DNA of 64,000 nucleotides, from positions 5,580,001-5,644,000 of the forward strand of contig NZ_CP121666.1 of the NCBI RefSeq assembly GCF_029714325.1. The letters are read 5' to 3'. Below the pieces are notes generated by a model. It saw only the letters and a list, made by a program, of their open reading frames with translations, ran no database searches and had not been told where the DNA came from. Position 1 is the first letter of the stretch. Every line of letters starts with the position of its first letter. Below, piece by piece: positions 8,814 to 17,888 of the stretch. The position numbers and the translations under genes were made by a program. The DNA is from Bradyrhizobium sp. CB1717. GTDB lineage: Bacteria; Pseudomonadota; Alphaproteobacteria; Rhizobiales; Xanthobacteraceae.

Positions 8814-10040
8814 ATGACGACGACGTTCGCGCGCCGCACTGCGGCCCTTCTGGCTTGTGCCACTTTCGGTTTTGCAACATCCGCCTACGCGCAGGACAAG
8901 ACCATCAAGATCGGCGTGCTCAACGACATGTCGAGCCTCTATGCCGACATCGGCGGCCCGAACTCGGTCGCCGCCGTGAAAATGGCGGTCGAGGATTCCG
9001 GCCTGAAGGCCAAGGGCTGGACCATCGAGGTCCTCTCCGGCGATCACCAGAACAAGCCCGATATCGGCGTCAACATCGCCCGGCAATGGATCGACAACGA
9101 CAAGGTTGACGTCATCTCGGACACGCCGAGCTCGGGCGTGGCCCTCGCGGTGAACAACCTCGTCAAGGAAAAGAACTCGGTGCTGCTCAATTCGGGCGCG
9201 GCCACCGCTGACCTCACCGGCAAGGCCTGCACCCCGAACACCGTCTCCTACACCTACGACACCTACATGCTCGCCAACGGCACCGGCAAGGCGCTGACCA
9301 AGGCCGGCGGCGACAGCTGGTTCTTCCTGACAGCAGACTATGCCTTCGGCCATGCGCTCGAGCGCGACACCAGCGCCGTCGTCACCGCCAATGGCGGCAA
9401 GGTGCTCGGCGGCGTCAAGCACCCGCTCAACAGCTCCGATTTTTCGTCCTTCCTGCTGCAGGCGCAGTCCTCGAAGGCGAAGATCATCGGCCTTGCCAAT
9501 GCAGGCGGCGACACCACCAACGCGATCAAGCAGGCCGCCGAATTCGGCATCGTCTCCGGCGGTCAGAAGCTCGCGGCGCTGCTGCTGTTCATCAACGACG
9601 TGCACTCGCTGGGCCTGAAGACCGCACAGGGCCTGACCTTCACCGAGTCCTTCTACTGGGACCTCAACGACCAGACCCGCGAATGGTCGAAGCGCTTCCA
9701 GAAGGTTTCGCCCAAGGGCTCGATGCCGTCGATGACGGTCGCGGGGCTCTATGCCGGCATCCTGCATTACCTGAAGGCGATGGATGCGCTCGGCGCCAAC
9801 CCGCATGACGGCGCCAAGGTCGTCGCAAAGATGAAGGAGCTGCCGACCGACGATCCGCTGTTCGGCAAGGGCCCGCTGCGCGCCGACGGCCGCCGTCTCA
9901 TCCCGGCCTATCTGTTCGAGGTGAAGAAGCCGGAGGAGTCGAAGGGCCCGTGGGACTATTACAAGCTGGTCGCCACCATCGCGCCCGAAGACGCGGCCAA
10001 GCCGCTCGAGGCGAGCGATTGCCCGCTGGTGAAGAAGTGA
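8814..10040 (+). CDS. Branched-chain amino-acid type ABC substrate-binding protein (orphan)
   Basis: A 408-residue periplasmic binding protein of the Peripla_BP_6 / LivK class. The signal peptide ends at SAYA (about residue 26) before QDKTIKIGVLNDMSSLYADIGG. It is a close paralogue of the binding protein at 24547-25764: shared blocks include DSWFFLTADYAFG, GVKHPLNSSDFSSFLLQAQ, GLANAGGDTTN and the C terminus CPLVKK. No permease or ATPase is adjacent, so it probably delivers ligand to a transporter encoded elsewhere, possibly the liv system 13 kb away (inference). GGAGGAGAC-like bases precede the ATG. The ligand is unknown. Confidence 0.92.
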   Translation: MTTTFARRTAALLACATFGFATSAYAQDKTIKIGVLNDMSSLYADIGGPNSVAAVKMAVEDSGLKAKGWTIEVLSGDHQNKPDIGVNIARQWIDNDKVDVISDTPSSGVALAVNNLVKEKNSVLLNSGAATADLTGKACTPNTVSYTYDTYMLANGTGKALTKAGGDSWFFLTADYAFGHALERDTSAVVTANGGKVLGGVKHPLNSSDFSSFLLQAQSSKAKIIGLANAGGDTTNAIKQAAEFGIVSGGQKLAALLLFINDVHSLGLKTAQGLTFTESFYWDLNDQTREWSKRFQKVSPKGSMPSMTVAGLYAGILHYLKAMDALGANPHDGAKVVAKMKELPTDDPLFGKGPLRADGRRLIPAYLFEVKKPEESKGPWDYYKLVATIAPEDAAKPLEASDCPLVKK

Positions 10041-10070
10041 CCGCGTAGCGGTCGCACTCAGCTCCAACGA

Positions 10071-10100
10071 CGTCATGCCCGGGCTTGTCCCGGGCATTGC
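10071..10100. repeat. REP-like palindrome, family A copy 2
   Basis: Arms ATGCCCGGG (10075-10083) and CCCGGGCAT (10089-10097) around CTTGT, preceded by CGTC. Same layout as 6627-6664 with compensating changes in both arms, which argues that the hairpin itself is conserved. Confidence 0.8.
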
Positions 10101-10125
10101 GTTTTGGAAACATGGAAAACGCTGC

Positions 10126-10217
10126 CGTAGGGTGGGCAAAGCGGAGCGTGCCCACCGCCTTTTGCGATCACGTAGGGATCGTGGGCACGGCGCTTACGCG
10201 CCTTTGCCCACCCTACG
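10126..10217. repeat. 92-bp inverted-repeat element, family B
   Basis: Begins CGTAGGGTGGGCAAAG and ends CTTTGCCCACCCTACG, a perfect 16-base terminal inversion. Inner partners CGTGCCCAC and GTGGGCACG continue the long hairpin. It has no coding potential and lies between two convergent genes (binding protein and MFS), where it could also end transcription on both strands. Confidence 0.8.
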
Positions 10218-10232
10218 AGGCCGTCTTCGTCG

Positions 10233-11489
10233 CTACGAGACCATCTTCGTTGCAGCCAGCGCCCGCACCGCGATCGCCACGCATATCACCATCAGCACCG
10301 CCGCGAGCAGGAACGGTGCGCCGGGCAGATGCAGCGGCGCACCGGCGCCGATGAAATACGAAAACGTCAGCGTGAACAGGAACGGGCCGACGAGCTGCGA
10401 CACGCTCTGCACGCTCGCGGTCGCGCCCTGCAACTGGCCCTGCTGATCGGGCGCGACCAGCCGCGTCATCAGCGACTGCATGGCGGCGCCCGAAATGCCC
10501 CACAGCGACATCACGGGAATGCCGATCCAGAACAGCGGCCCGGTGGGCGCGGCGCCGAAGATCACGAATCCGATCGCGCCACAGCACAGGCCGAGCATCA
10601 GGGCTTTTCGTTCGCCGAGCACGCGCACGATCGGGCCGATGGCGAGCCCCTGCACCACCATGGCGCAGATGCCGACCATCGCGAGCGTCAGTCCGACCGT
10701 CTTGGAATCCCAGCCATAGCGATAGGTGGCATAGAGCACGAAGGTCGAGGGCAGCACGACATGCGCGACCTGCGCGATGAAGTTGACGATCGACAGCCCG
10801 GCCAGCACCGCGTTGCTGCGGAGCAGACGCAGGGCGCCGATTGGATGGGCGCTGGTCCAGCGGAACGGTGCACGCCGATCCGGTGCCAGCGATTCCGGCA
10901 GCACCAGCAATCCATACAGCGCATTGGCGAAGCTCAACGCCGCCGCTGCCCAGAACGGCAGGCGCGGATCGATGTCGCCCAAAAGGCCGCCGAGCGCCGG
11001 GCCCAGGATGAAGCCGGCGCCGAAGGCTGCGCCAATCCTGCCGAAGATCGCCGCACGCCGCTCCGGCGGCGTGATGTCGGCGATATAGGCAAAGGCAGTC
11101 GAGATGCTGGCCGAGGTGATGCCGGAGATCACACGGCCGATGAACAGCCAGACGAGCGAGGGCGCCAGCGCCATCAGCACGTAGTCGGCGGCAAGGCCGA
11201 AATTCGACAGCAGCACCACCGGCCGCCGTCCGAAGCGATCCGACAGCGCACCCAGCACCGGCGAGAACACGAACTGCATCAGCGCCCAGGCGGTGCCGAA
11301 TAGGCCGAAGATGCGGGCCGCGTGCGCGGTGTCGTTGTCGACGAAGCCCTCGATCAGCTTCGGCAGCACCGGCATGATGACGCCGAGCGCGACCATGTCG
11401 AGCAGGATGGTGACGAAGATGAATGCGACCGCGCCGCGCCGGACCGGCGCAGCGCCTTGCGCCGTCGCCTCCCCGGCGCCGTCGCTCAT
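10233..11489 (-). CDS. MFS transporter, TetA-like drug/proton antiporter
   Basis: A 418-residue protein with about 12 membrane helices of the major facilitator superfamily, DHA1/TetA branch. The loop 2-3 signature [14 protein letters not shown] and the antiporter-type [18 protein letters not shown] segment after helix 5 are present. It probably exports a small hydrophobic compound or drug using the proton gradient; the substrate is not predictable. The ATG at 11489 overlaps the der stop in an ATGA arrangement, so translation is coupled to der. The frame continues upstream without a stop, but that extension lies inside der and is not expected to be translated. Confidence 0.92.
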   Translation of the reverse strand: MSDGAGEATAQGAAPVRRGAVAFIFVTILLDMVALGVIMPVLPKLIEGFVDNDTAHAARIFGLFGTAWALMQFVFSPVLGALSDRFGRRPVVLLSNFGLAADYVLMALAPSLVWLFIGRVISGITSASISTAFAYIADITPPERRAAIFGRIGAAFGAGFILGPALGGLLGDIDPRLPFWAAAALSFANALYGLLVLPESLAPDRRAPFRWTSAHPIGALRLLRSNAVLAGLSIVNFIAQVAHVVLPSTFVLYATYRYGWDSKTVGLTLAMVGICAMVVQGLAIGPIVRVLGERKALMLGLCCGAIGFVIFGAAPTGPLFWIGIPVMSLWGISGAAMQSLMTRLVAPDQQGQLQGATASVQSVSQLVGPFLFTLTFSYFIGAGAPLHLPGAPFLLAAVLMVICVAIAVRALAATKMVS

Positions 11490-12868
11490 GACGGGCGCTT
11501 GCGCTTGTGCGCGAAGGGATTGGCCTTCTCGCGCAGGGTGATGCGCACCGGCGTGCCCGGCAGCTCGAACGTCTCGCGCATCGAATTGGTCAGATAGCGC
11601 AAGTAAGACTGCGGCACCGCATCCGCCCGCGAGCAGAAGAGAACAAAACTCGGCGGACGCGCCTTGGTCTGCGTGATGTAGTTCAGCTTCAGCCTGCGGC
11701 CGGACACTGCGGGCGGCGGATTGGCCTGGATCGCCTGCTCGAACCAGCGATTGAGCGCAGCGGTCGGCACGCGCCGGTTCCAGACAGCATAGGCGTCCTG
11801 GATCGCCTGCATCAGGCGGTCGATGCCCTCGCCCATCAGGCCGGAGACGGCGACGATCGGCACGCCCTTGACCTGCGGCAGCCAGTGATCGGCATCGCGG
11901 CGCAAGTTCGAGATCGCGCCGCCGCCCCTGGTCTCCATCAGGTCCCATTTGTTGGCGGCAAGCACGATTGCGCGGCCCTCGCGCTCGATCAGATCGGCGA
12001 TACGGAGATCCTGCTCCTCGAAGCGATTCTGCGTGTCCATCATCAGCACGACGACTTCGGCAAAGCGCACCGCGCGCAGCGCGTCGGCGACCGAGAGCTT
12101 TTCCAGTTTCTCCTCGATGCGCGAGCGCCGGCGCAGGCCGGCGGTGTCGAACACGCGGAAATCGCGGCCCTTCCAGTTGATCTCGACCGCGATGGAATCG
12201 CGCGTGGTGCCCGCTTCCGGGCTCGTCAGCAGGCGCTCCTCACCGAGCAGATGGTTGATCAGCGTCGACTTGCCGGCATTGGGCCGGCCGACGATGGCAA
12301 CCCGGATCGGACGCGTTGCGGCCTCCTCCTCGGAGAGCGGCTCGTCGTCCTCGATCTCGTCGTCCTCGACGGGCTCCGGCATGAGCTTGGCGAGCGCATC
12401 GTAGAGCTCGCCCATGCCCTCGCCGTGCTCGGCCGAGATCTGGATGGGATCGCCGAGACCGAGCGCGAAGGATTCCATCGCGCCGGCATCGCCATGCCTG
12501 CCTTCGCTCTTGTTGGCGACCAGCAGCACCGGCTTGTTGGCCTTGCGGGCGAAATCGGCGAAGGCGCGGTCGGTGGGCGTGAGGCCGATGCGGGCATCGA
12601 TGACGAAGAACAGCGCATCGGCTTGCGCGATCGCGGCCTCGGTCTGCTCCTGCATGCGCGCGGTCAGCGAACCCCTCGCGCCCTCGTCGAGGCCGGCGGT
12701 ATCGATGATGGTGAATTCGAGATCGCCGAGCCTGGCCTCACCCTCGCGGCGGTCGCGGGTGACGCCCGGCAGGTCATCGACGAGCGCGAGCTTCTGCCCA
12801 ACCAGGCGGTTGAACAGCGTCGATTTGCCGACATTGGGCCGGCCGATGATGGCGATCGTGAAGGACAT
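11486..12868 (-). CDS. der: Ribosome biogenesis GTPase Der (EngA)
   Basis: Essential GTPase for 50S subunit maturation. It has the family's two tandem G domains: the first P-loop [14 protein letters not shown] near residue 8, with DLPGVTRD (switch II DTAG follows) and NKSE; the second P-loop [14 protein letters not shown] near residue 192, with [17 protein letters not shown] and NKWD. A C-terminal KH-like domain (about 355-460) ends in the basic [13 protein letters not shown]. Its 460 residues are slightly shorter than E. coli Der. It is preceded on the same strand by a lipoprotein gene and a yfgM-like gene, matching the yfgM-bamB-der order of gammaproteobacteria except for the middle gene. 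Confidence 0.97.
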   Translation of the reverse strand: MSFTIAIIGRPNVGKSTLFNRLVGQKLALVDDLPGVTRDRREGEARLGDLEFTIIDTAGLDEGARGSLTARMQEQTEAAIAQADALFFVIDARIGLTPTDRAFADFARKANKPVLLVANKSEGRHGDAGAMESFALGLGDPIQISAEHGEGMGELYDALAKLMPEPVEDDEIEDDEPLSEEEAATRPIRVAIVGRPNAGKSTLINHLLGEERLLTSPEAGTTRDSIAVEINWKGRDFRVFDTAGLRRRSRIEEKLEKLSVADALRAVRFAEVVVLMMDTQNRFEEQDLRIADLIEREGRAIVLAANKWDLMETRGGGAISNLRRDADHWLPQVKGVPIVAVSGLMGEGIDRLMQAIQDAYAVWNRRVPTAALNRWFEQAIQANPPPAVSGRRLKLNYITQTKARPPSFVLFCSRADAVPQSYLRYLTNSMRETFELPGTPVRITLREKANPFAHKRKRPS

Positions 12869-12914
12869 CGGTCATTCGTGCGCTGCGAAGGCCGCGCCTG
12901 TCAATTCAATGAAG

Positions 12915-13472
12915 TTATTGGCGCGTGAAGCCGCCGCTCGGCAGCGGCGCCGGGAAGCCGCCCTGCGATTGCTGCTGTGTGGTCTGGGTCGGTTGCGCCT
13001 GCTGGACCGGCTGATCCGGCGGCGGCGCGGTGGTGCGCTTGCGCACGATCTTCTGCTTGGGTGGAGGCGCGGCGGTGGGCGGCGCGGCCTCGGGCTGGAC
13101 CTCGCCATCGACCTCGCCGGGGGCCGCCTCAGCCGGTGCGGCGGCAGCGGCGGCCGGCTGATGGGTCTTCTTCGCCTTGGCACCCTTGGCCGGTTTGGCC
13201 GGCTCGGGCGGCGGCGGCTCGGTCGGCAGAGCTGCGACGGCAGGCGCATTCGGATCCGGCTGCTGCTGCGCGCCCTTGTACATGTCCTTCGGGACACCCT
13301 GCTCGAGGCCCGGAACGCCCTCGGGGAAGACCGGCTTGCGATCGCCCGGCAGCTTCTTCTTGGTGTCGAGGAAGTCGAGCATGTCGCTTGGATCGAAGCT
13401 GGAGCAGCCGCCCAGGACGCCGGTGAAGGCGATCAGGACGGCGGCTGCGATCAAGCGTGGCGTACGGCGCAT
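12915..13472 (-). CDS. Proline/alanine-rich outer-membrane lipoprotein, unknown function
   Basis: A 185-residue predicted lipoprotein. A basic start MRRTPR, a hydrophobic segment and the lipobox GVLGGC place the lipidated cysteine near residue 22. The mature protein begins SSFDPSDMLDFLDTKKKLPGDRKPVFPEGVPG and then turns into low-complexity Pro/Ala/Lys/Gln sequence, likely an unstructured linker through the periplasm. It sits between the yfgM-like gene and der, the position occupied by bamB in E. coli, but shows no beta-propeller repeats. ATG 13472 is preferred over the longer frame because it starts the signal peptide. No function can be assigned. Confidence 0.8.
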   Translation of the reverse strand: MRRTPRLIAAAVLIAFTGVLGGCSSFDPSDMLDFLDTKKKLPGDRKPVFPEGVPGLEQGVPKDMYKGAQQQPDPNAPAVAALPTEPPPPEPAKPAKGAKAKKTHQPAAAAAAPAEAAPGEVDGEVQPEAAPPTAAPPPKQKIVRKRTTAPPPDQPVQQAQPTQTTQQQSQGGFPAPLPSGGFTRQ

Positions 13473-13515
13473 ATCGTATCTCGTCAGGTCAGAGAGCCCG
13501 TCGGTCAGCTCTTGG

Positions 13516-14169
13516 TCAGCTTTTGGCGACGGGCGGCAGCAGAGCCGCCAGCGCCTCGGCACGAGAACGCAGGCCGGCTGGCGTTTCACCGTCCTCGGCA
13601 ATCGTGTCGAGCCATTTGCGGGCCGCAGTCATGTCGTTGTTGCGCCAGGCCGACAGCGCCAGCATCTCGCGCGCGGTGTGGCGGAACGTCGATTTCGGGG
13701 TGGCGGAGGCCTCCAGCCGCTGCTGGATGTCGGCATAGGAGGCGCTGTCGACCAGGAGGCCGGCGGCGCGGATCCTGGCCAGATCCTGCCATTCGCCGCC
13801 CACGCCGCGGTCGGCGGCAATGTCGTCGTACAGCTTGGCGGCCGCCTTGGGATCGCGGCTGGCCGCCTCGGCCGCAGCGCGCAGCCGCGCCAGGGTGCGA
13901 TAGCCGAAGGGGGCCTTGGCGGCGAGCTCGGTGAAGGCGGTCTCGGCCTCGGCGTGCTTGCCCTGCTCGGACAGCTCGACGGCCTTCTCGAAGGCAGCAC
14001 CGGCCTCGGCGGCCTTCTTGGCCTCCAGATACTGGTAGCCGCGCCAGCCGCCGACGGCGGCAACGACCAGCACCATCAGGGCGATGAAGTAGATCGAATA
14101 CTTGTCCCACAGCTTCTTGAGCTGTTCGCGACGTACTTCCTCGTCGACTTCGTCAAATAATTCAGACAC
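13516..14169 (-). CDS. YfgM-like membrane-anchored TPR protein
   Basis: A 217-residue protein with a cytoplasmic N terminus (MSELFDEVDEEVRREQLKKLWDKY), one membrane helix at about residues 29-47, then periplasmic tetratricopeptide-like helices. This matches the YfgM/TPR_21 family, which in E. coli associates with the SecYEG translocon and periplasmic chaperones. The position upstream of der supports the assignment. It is separated by 43 bases from the lipoprotein gene on the same strand, so it is probably the first gene of the operon continuing to der and the MFS gene. Confidence 0.88.
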   Translation of the reverse strand: MSELFDEVDEEVRREQLKKLWDKYSIYFIALMVLVVAAVGGWRGYQYLEAKKAAEAGAAFEKAVELSEQGKHAEAETAFTELAAKAPFGYRTLARLRAAAEAASRDPKAAAKLYDDIAADRGVGGEWQDLARIRAAGLLVDSASYADIQQRLEASATPKSTFRHTAREMLALSAWRNNDMTAARKWLDTIAEDGETPAGLRSRAEALAALLPPVAKS

Positions 14170-14336
14170 TTATGCTAATCCCATGCCCGTCCGGGTGCGC
14201 GCGCCAAGGCATTCGCGTCAGGAATCCCGTCCCCCGTGTGGCGGCGAGGTACCCTAACGATATGGCGGTGGCAAGGCAAAGCGAGCCCGATCAAGGCGTT
14301 AACCACCCGGCAGAAGCCAGGAGCCACCTGCCCCGC

Positions 14337-15929
14337 TCAGGTTCCGAGGCGCTCCCGCAGCTGCCGCTTCAGCACCTTGCCATTGGCATTGCGCGGCAGC
14401 GGCTCGGAGGTGATCGCCACGGTCTCGGGGACCTTGTAGTCGGACAGCCGCTCGGCGCACCAGGCGCGCAAGTCGGCGTCGGCAACGGGCGCGCGGGTCA
14501 CCACCACAGCGTGGACGCGCTCGCCCAGCACCGGGCAGGCCCTGGCAATGATCGCGCTTTCGATCACCGCGGGATGCCCGGCGAGCACGGATTCGACTTC
14601 GGCCGAATAGATCTTCAGGCCGCCGCGATTGATCATGTCCTTCTGCCGGTCGAAGACGCGGACGAAGCCTTGTGCATCGACCGAGCCGAGATCGCCCGAG
14701 TGCCAGAAACCGCTCGTGAAGCTTTCGGCCGTGGCTTTCGGATTATTCCAGTAGCCCTTGATGACGGAGGCGCTCTGGATCCAGAGCTCGCCGATCTCGC
14801 CGGGGGGAAGCTCGCGCCCGTCCGCATCCATCGCGACGATACGCGCGCCGGGGCACGGCAGGCCGACGCTGTCGATATGGCTCGCCGTCAATTCGCCCGG
14901 CATGATCGTCGAGGGCGACGTCGTCTCGGTCGCGCCGTAGCAGTTCATCAGCTTCAGGCCGGGAATCGTCGCCTTGAGCTTCTCGATGGTGGCGACCGGC
15001 ATCGGTGCGCCGCCGAAGCCGCCGATGCGCCAACTCGACAGGTCGTAGCTGTCGAAATCGGGCTGCAGCAGGCAGAGGTTGTACATCGCCGGCACCATCA
15101 CCGTGTAGGTGACGCGCTCGCGCGCGGCAAGCTTGAGATAATCGGCAGCCTTGAATTCCGGCATGATGATCAGCGCGCCGGCGCAGCGGATCATGGTCGT
15201 GATGTTGGCGACGACGCCGGTGACGTGGCCGAGCGGCACGGCTGCGATCGAACGGTCGGCTTCTGTCAATTGCAGGCAGGACACGAACACCATCGAGGAA
15301 TGCACGATGTTGCAATGGGCGAGCATCGCGCCCTTCGGCTTGCCTGTGGTGCCCGAGGTGTAGAGGATCATCGCGGTGTCCTCTTCGCTCGTCTCGACCG
15401 GGGCTGGCGCTGGTGGATTGTCTGCGAGCACCGCAAAGCGCGACAGATGCGGATCGTCATCGACAGCGATGCGGTGGATGACGTCGGGGACATCAGGCGC
15501 CTCGGGCAGCCGCTCGGCGAGCCCCGCTTCGTGGATCAGGATCTTCGCGCCGCAATCGGCAAGCACATAGGCGATCTCCGGCTTCTGCTGGCGCGTGCCG
15601 AGCAGCACCGTGACGAGGCCCTCATGCGCGGCGGCGAACAGCAGCAGCGGAAATTCGATGCGGTTGCCGAGCAGGATCGCAACGCGATCGCCGCGCTGCA
15701 GACCGAGCTTGCGCAAGCCCGCGGCGATCTGCGCGGCCCGCTCCACCGCCTGCCGCCAGCTCAGCCGGACATTGCCCGCGATCAGCGCTTCGCCATTGGG
15801 ATTGCGGGCGCAGGCGTCCGTGATCATCGCCCAGAGACTGGCCGGCCGGTCGCAGAAAGCCGGCACCACCCGATCGCCGAAGCGCGCCTCGAGGTGCATC
15901 GGCGGGATTTTTGAATGCGACCAGTCCAT
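14337..15929 (-). CDS. Acyl-CoA synthetase / AMP-dependent ligase
   Basis: A 530-residue class I adenylate-forming enzyme that activates a carboxylic acid with ATP and transfers it to CoA. The P-loop-like motif LYTSGTTGKPKG lies near residue 190. The adenylation core NCYGATETTSP follows near 315, then the hinge motif SGFWHSGDLGSVDAQGFVRVFDRQKDMINRGGLKIYSAEVE, and the C-terminal catalytic lysine in RNANGKVLKRQLRE. All active residues are present. The substrate (medium-chain fatty or aromatic acid) cannot be told from sequence. It stands alone; the 167 bases between it and the yfgM-like gene hold nothing recognisable. Confidence 0.93.
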   Translation of the reverse strand: MDWSHSKIPPMHLEARFGDRVVPAFCDRPASLWAMITDACARNPNGEALIAGNVRLSWRQAVERAAQIAAGLRKLGLQRGDRVAILLGNRIEFPLLLFAAAHEGLVTVLLGTRQQKPEIAYVLADCGAKILIHEAGLAERLPEAPDVPDVIHRIAVDDDPHLSRFAVLADNPPAPAPVETSEEDTAMILYTSGTTGKPKGAMLAHCNIVHSSMVFVSCLQLTEADRSIAAVPLGHVTGVVANITTMIRCAGALIIMPEFKAADYLKLAARERVTYTVMVPAMYNLCLLQPDFDSYDLSSWRIGGFGGAPMPVATIEKLKATIPGLKLMNCYGATETTSPSTIMPGELTASHIDSVGLPCPGARIVAMDADGRELPPGEIGELWIQSASVIKGYWNNPKATAESFTSGFWHSGDLGSVDAQGFVRVFDRQKDMINRGGLKIYSAEVESVLAGHPAVIESAIIARACPVLGERVHAVVVTRAPVADADLRAWCAERLSDYKVPETVAITSEPLPRNANGKVLKRQLRERLGT

Positions 15930-15998
15930 CGGAGGCCTCGGCTTGTTGCTTTGTCACCTTCCGCGCACGGGCATACCGAGCTGTCTTGCGCTGATCGG

Positions 15999-16583
15999 CT
16001 AGACACCCACGACGGGAACACCGATCACGACGGGATGGAACGCAAAGGCCAGCGCCAGATAGGCAACGACACCGACGGCAACGGCGATCAGATCATTGGT
16101 GACGCCGCCGACCGGAATCGGCGGGCCGCCGGCATCCTTGCGATGCTTCAGCGAGATGCGGTCGTAGACCGCCCAGCCCAGGAACGAGCCGAACAGGATG
16201 ATCGAGCCGAGGTCGCCATTGGCGAGCAGATGCGCGGCCGCCCACAGCTTGATGCCGGCCAGCATCGGGTGCTTCAAGGTCGCATAGATGCGGCCGCGCA
16301 AATAGGAGGCGACCACCAGGATGACGGCGGGCAGCATCAGCACGAGCGTGATGTGCTTGAGCGCCTTCGGCGGATACCAGACGTCGATCCAGCCGGAGCT
16401 GCGATAATGGGAAAAGCCCCAGATGATCAGCGCCAGTCCCGCAAGCGAGACCACCGCGTAGAGGAGCTTGTAGGTCCCCTCGCCCAGCCTGCCGATGGCC
16501 TGCGCGCGCGCCTCGCGTTTCGTCGTGAAAACATGGGCCGCGAAAAACAGCACCAGCCCCAGGATCATGACCAGCAGACCCAT
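15999..16583 (-). CDS. NnrU family membrane protein
   Basis: A 194-residue integral membrane protein with about six hydrophobic helices. The pattern GLVLFFAAHVFTTKREARAQAIGRLGEGTYKLLYAVVSLAGLALI, then YPPKALKHITLVLMLPAVI and KHPMLAGIKLWAAAHLLANGD, is characteristic of NnrU. That family was named from a gene required for nitrite/nitric-oxide metabolism in denitrifiers; it is related to methyltransferase-type membrane proteins of the NnrU/isoprenylcysteine methyltransferase-like group. No denitrification gene is nearby, so a role in nitrogen oxide metabolism here is unproven. Confidence 0.9.
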   Translation of the reverse strand: MGLLVMILGLVLFFAAHVFTTKREARAQAIGRLGEGTYKLLYAVVSLAGLALIIWGFSHYRSSGWIDVWYPPKALKHITLVLMLPAVILVVASYLRGRIYATLKHPMLAGIKLWAAAHLLANGDLGSIILFGSFLGWAVYDRISLKHRKDAGGPPIPVGGVTNDLIAVAVGVVAYLALAFAFHPVVIGVPVVGV

Positions 16584-16645
16584 GACATCCTCCCCTCAAG
16601 CAGCCCCCGCCCTGAGGTATCATCGATTGGCCGATGGTCGCAACT

Positions 16646-16761
16646 CTCTCACCCCTCATGCTGAGGAGCGCGCCCTTGCGCCGTCTCGAACCATGCAGGC
16701 CCGGCTGTCGCGACAACGGGGACCTTTCCTTCGAGACGCGCGTGAAGAACGCGCTCCTCAG
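16646..16761. repeat. Inverted-repeat element, family C, left part (interrupted by IS110)
   Basis: The left arm CTCTCACCCCTCATGCTGAG (16646-16665) is followed by GAGCGCG. Its inverted partner is split: GCGCTCCTCAG at 16751-16761 and GATGAGGGGATAGAG at 17889-17903, with the insertion sequence between. Joining the two restores a hairpin element of about 130 bp with internal partners CGTCTCGAA / TTCGAGACG. It is a palindromic intergenic repeat that served as the insertion target. Confidence 0.75.
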
Positions 16762-16776
16762 CGACTGTGTTCTTCG

Positions 16777-17709
16777 TCAAGCGGGTTGCCATTGTTTTTG
16801 GTCCCTGAGCATGGCGTTGAGGATGGTGAGGACTTTGCGAGCGACGGCGATGAGGGCCACCATCTTCGGCTTCCCGGCGATCAGCAGGCGTTGATAGAAG
16901 AGCTTGAGCTGCGGATGGTGTCGGCTGGCCGAGAGAGCGGCCATGTAGAGCCCGGCGCGCAGTGCGGCTCGCCCGCCGCCGATCATGCTCTTGCCCTTCC
17001 AGCGGCCGGATTGGCGGGTGAACGGAGCAAGGCCGGCGAGGCTTGCGATCTGGCGCCGATTGAGGGTGCCGAGCTCGGGCACCTCGGCCAGGAAGGTGCG
17101 GGCGAGCGTGTTGCTTACACCCGGAAAGCTCACCAGCAACTCCTCCTTGGCGCGCCAGACCGGCGAACCGCGCACCAGCGTGTCGATGTCGTTGTCGATC
17201 TCCAGCAGCTCCTTCTCGAGGACCTTGATGTGGCGGGCAAGGCTCTTGCGAACGCGGACATTCTCGGCCCGCTTCTCGCGCTGGCGCTCGGCAACGATCA
17301 TCTCGATGATCTGCCGTCGGCGGCTGACCAGTTCGGCCAGCAGCCGGGCTTCCTGATCTGGCATGGCACGCGGCGTCGGCTTCACCGCCTCGACAAACCG
17401 CGCGATGACTGCCGCATCGATCGGATCGGTCTTGGCGCGCTGGCCAACGGCCTGCGCGAAGTGCCGGATTTGGGCCGGATTGACCACCACCAGCGGCAGT
17501 TGGGCGCCGGCCAGCGCCGCCGCGACAATGGTCTCGAAGCCGCCCGTCGCTTCCACTGCAATCAGCGTTGGCGAACAGGCCTGCAGACGAGCAACAAGGT
17601 CTTCCAAGCCTTTGCCGTCACGCGCCACGGCAAAGGCTTCCCCGCTCGGACGCAAATGCACGTCCAGCCGGTCCTTCGATACATCAATGCCAATATAGAT
17701 CGCGTCCAT
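16777..17709 (-). CDS. IS110-family transposase (DEDD plus serine recombinase)
   Basis: A 310-residue bridge-RNA-guided recombinase. The N-terminal RuvC-like DEDD domain shows GIDVSKD with D9, AVEATGGFE with E53, and TDPIDA with D95 and D98. The C-terminal Transposase_20 domain has VSFPGVSNTLARTFLAEV and the catalytic serine S234 in FTRQSGRWKGK. Spacing of these residues is close to that of IS621. Between the domains is a long charged coiled coil (about 130-180). ATG 17709 is chosen because homology begins at MDAIYIGIDVSKD; the frame is open for 49 more codons but that stretch is the non-coding left end. All catalytic residues are intact. Confidence 0.95.
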   Translation of the reverse strand: MDAIYIGIDVSKDRLDVHLRPSGEAFAVARDGKGLEDLVARLQACSPTLIAVEATGGFETIVAAALAGAQLPLVVVNPAQIRHFAQAVGQRAKTDPIDAAVIARFVEAVKPTPRAMPDQEARLLAELVSRRRQIIEMIVAERQREKRAENVRVRKSLARHIKVLEKELLEIDNDIDTLVRGSPVWRAKEELLVSFPGVSNTLARTFLAEVPELGTLNRRQIASLAGLAPFTRQSGRWKGKSMIGGGRAALRAGLYMAALSASRHHPQLKLFYQRLLIAGKPKMVALIAVARKVLTILNAMLRDQKQWQPA

Positions 17710-17888
17710 CTGCACCCATCCTTGCGCAATCGGGCTCGCCAGGCGGCCCTCGCGACTGTTCGGGTTCAATGGAACAACGGACGGGGCGCCGCGCTGAGGC
17801 TCGGGCTTCAAAGCCCTGGGATGAGGCGGTCTCCCGTCCGCTACCGCACCGGACACTCTATCCGATCCAGTGAGTCGAAACTTACAAG
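17710..17888 (-). ncRNA. Predicted bridge RNA (seekRNA) of the IS110 element
   Basis: Non-coding left end of the element, 179 nt upstream of the transposase. Read on the minus strand it has two guide-bearing loops. In the first, CCTCATCC (complement of 17819-17826) equals the left half of the insertion site, and CCTCAG (complement of 17794-17799) is complementary to CTGAGG on its right half; the hairpin GGGCTT/AAGCCC (17803-17816) lies between them. In the second, ACAGTCG (complement of 17753-17759) equals the element's right end (complement of 16762-16768), and CAAG (complement of 17721-17724) can pair with CTTG at its left end. This is the target-loop/donor-loop layout described for IS621. 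Ends and folding are not measured. Confidence 0.7.

Larger units (their letters stand above)
16762..17888 (-). mobile_element. IS110-family insertion sequence, about 1,127 bp, complete
   Basis: The ends are deduced from the interrupted repeat: the flanks GCGCTCCTCAG and GATGAGGGG join into the uninterrupted repeat if the element is removed. AG occurs at both junctions (16760-16761 and 17887-17888; CT on the transposase strand), as expected for the 2-base core used by IS110-type recombinases. No terminal inverted repeats are seen, as usual for the family. On the transposase strand the left end is a 179-base non-coding segment and the right end only about 15 bases, which fits the IS110 group (long left end carrying bridge RNA). 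The transposase is full length, so the element may be active. Confidence 0.85.

Noticed and set aside
10126..10217. Possible CRISPR or tRNA-like structure
   Set aside because: It is a single long inverted repeat without direct-repeat spacing or a cloverleaf; the same holds for the other repeat families in the window.
11490..11948. Upstream extension of the MFS transporter frame
   Set aside because: It overlaps der in another frame and reads as low-complexity basic sequence; the ATGA overlap at 11486-11489 is a better start.
17710..17856. 49 extra N-terminal codons of the IS110 transposase
   Set aside because: Homology and the DEDD domain start at 17709; the segment carries the guide-like sequences and is better explained as non-coding RNA.
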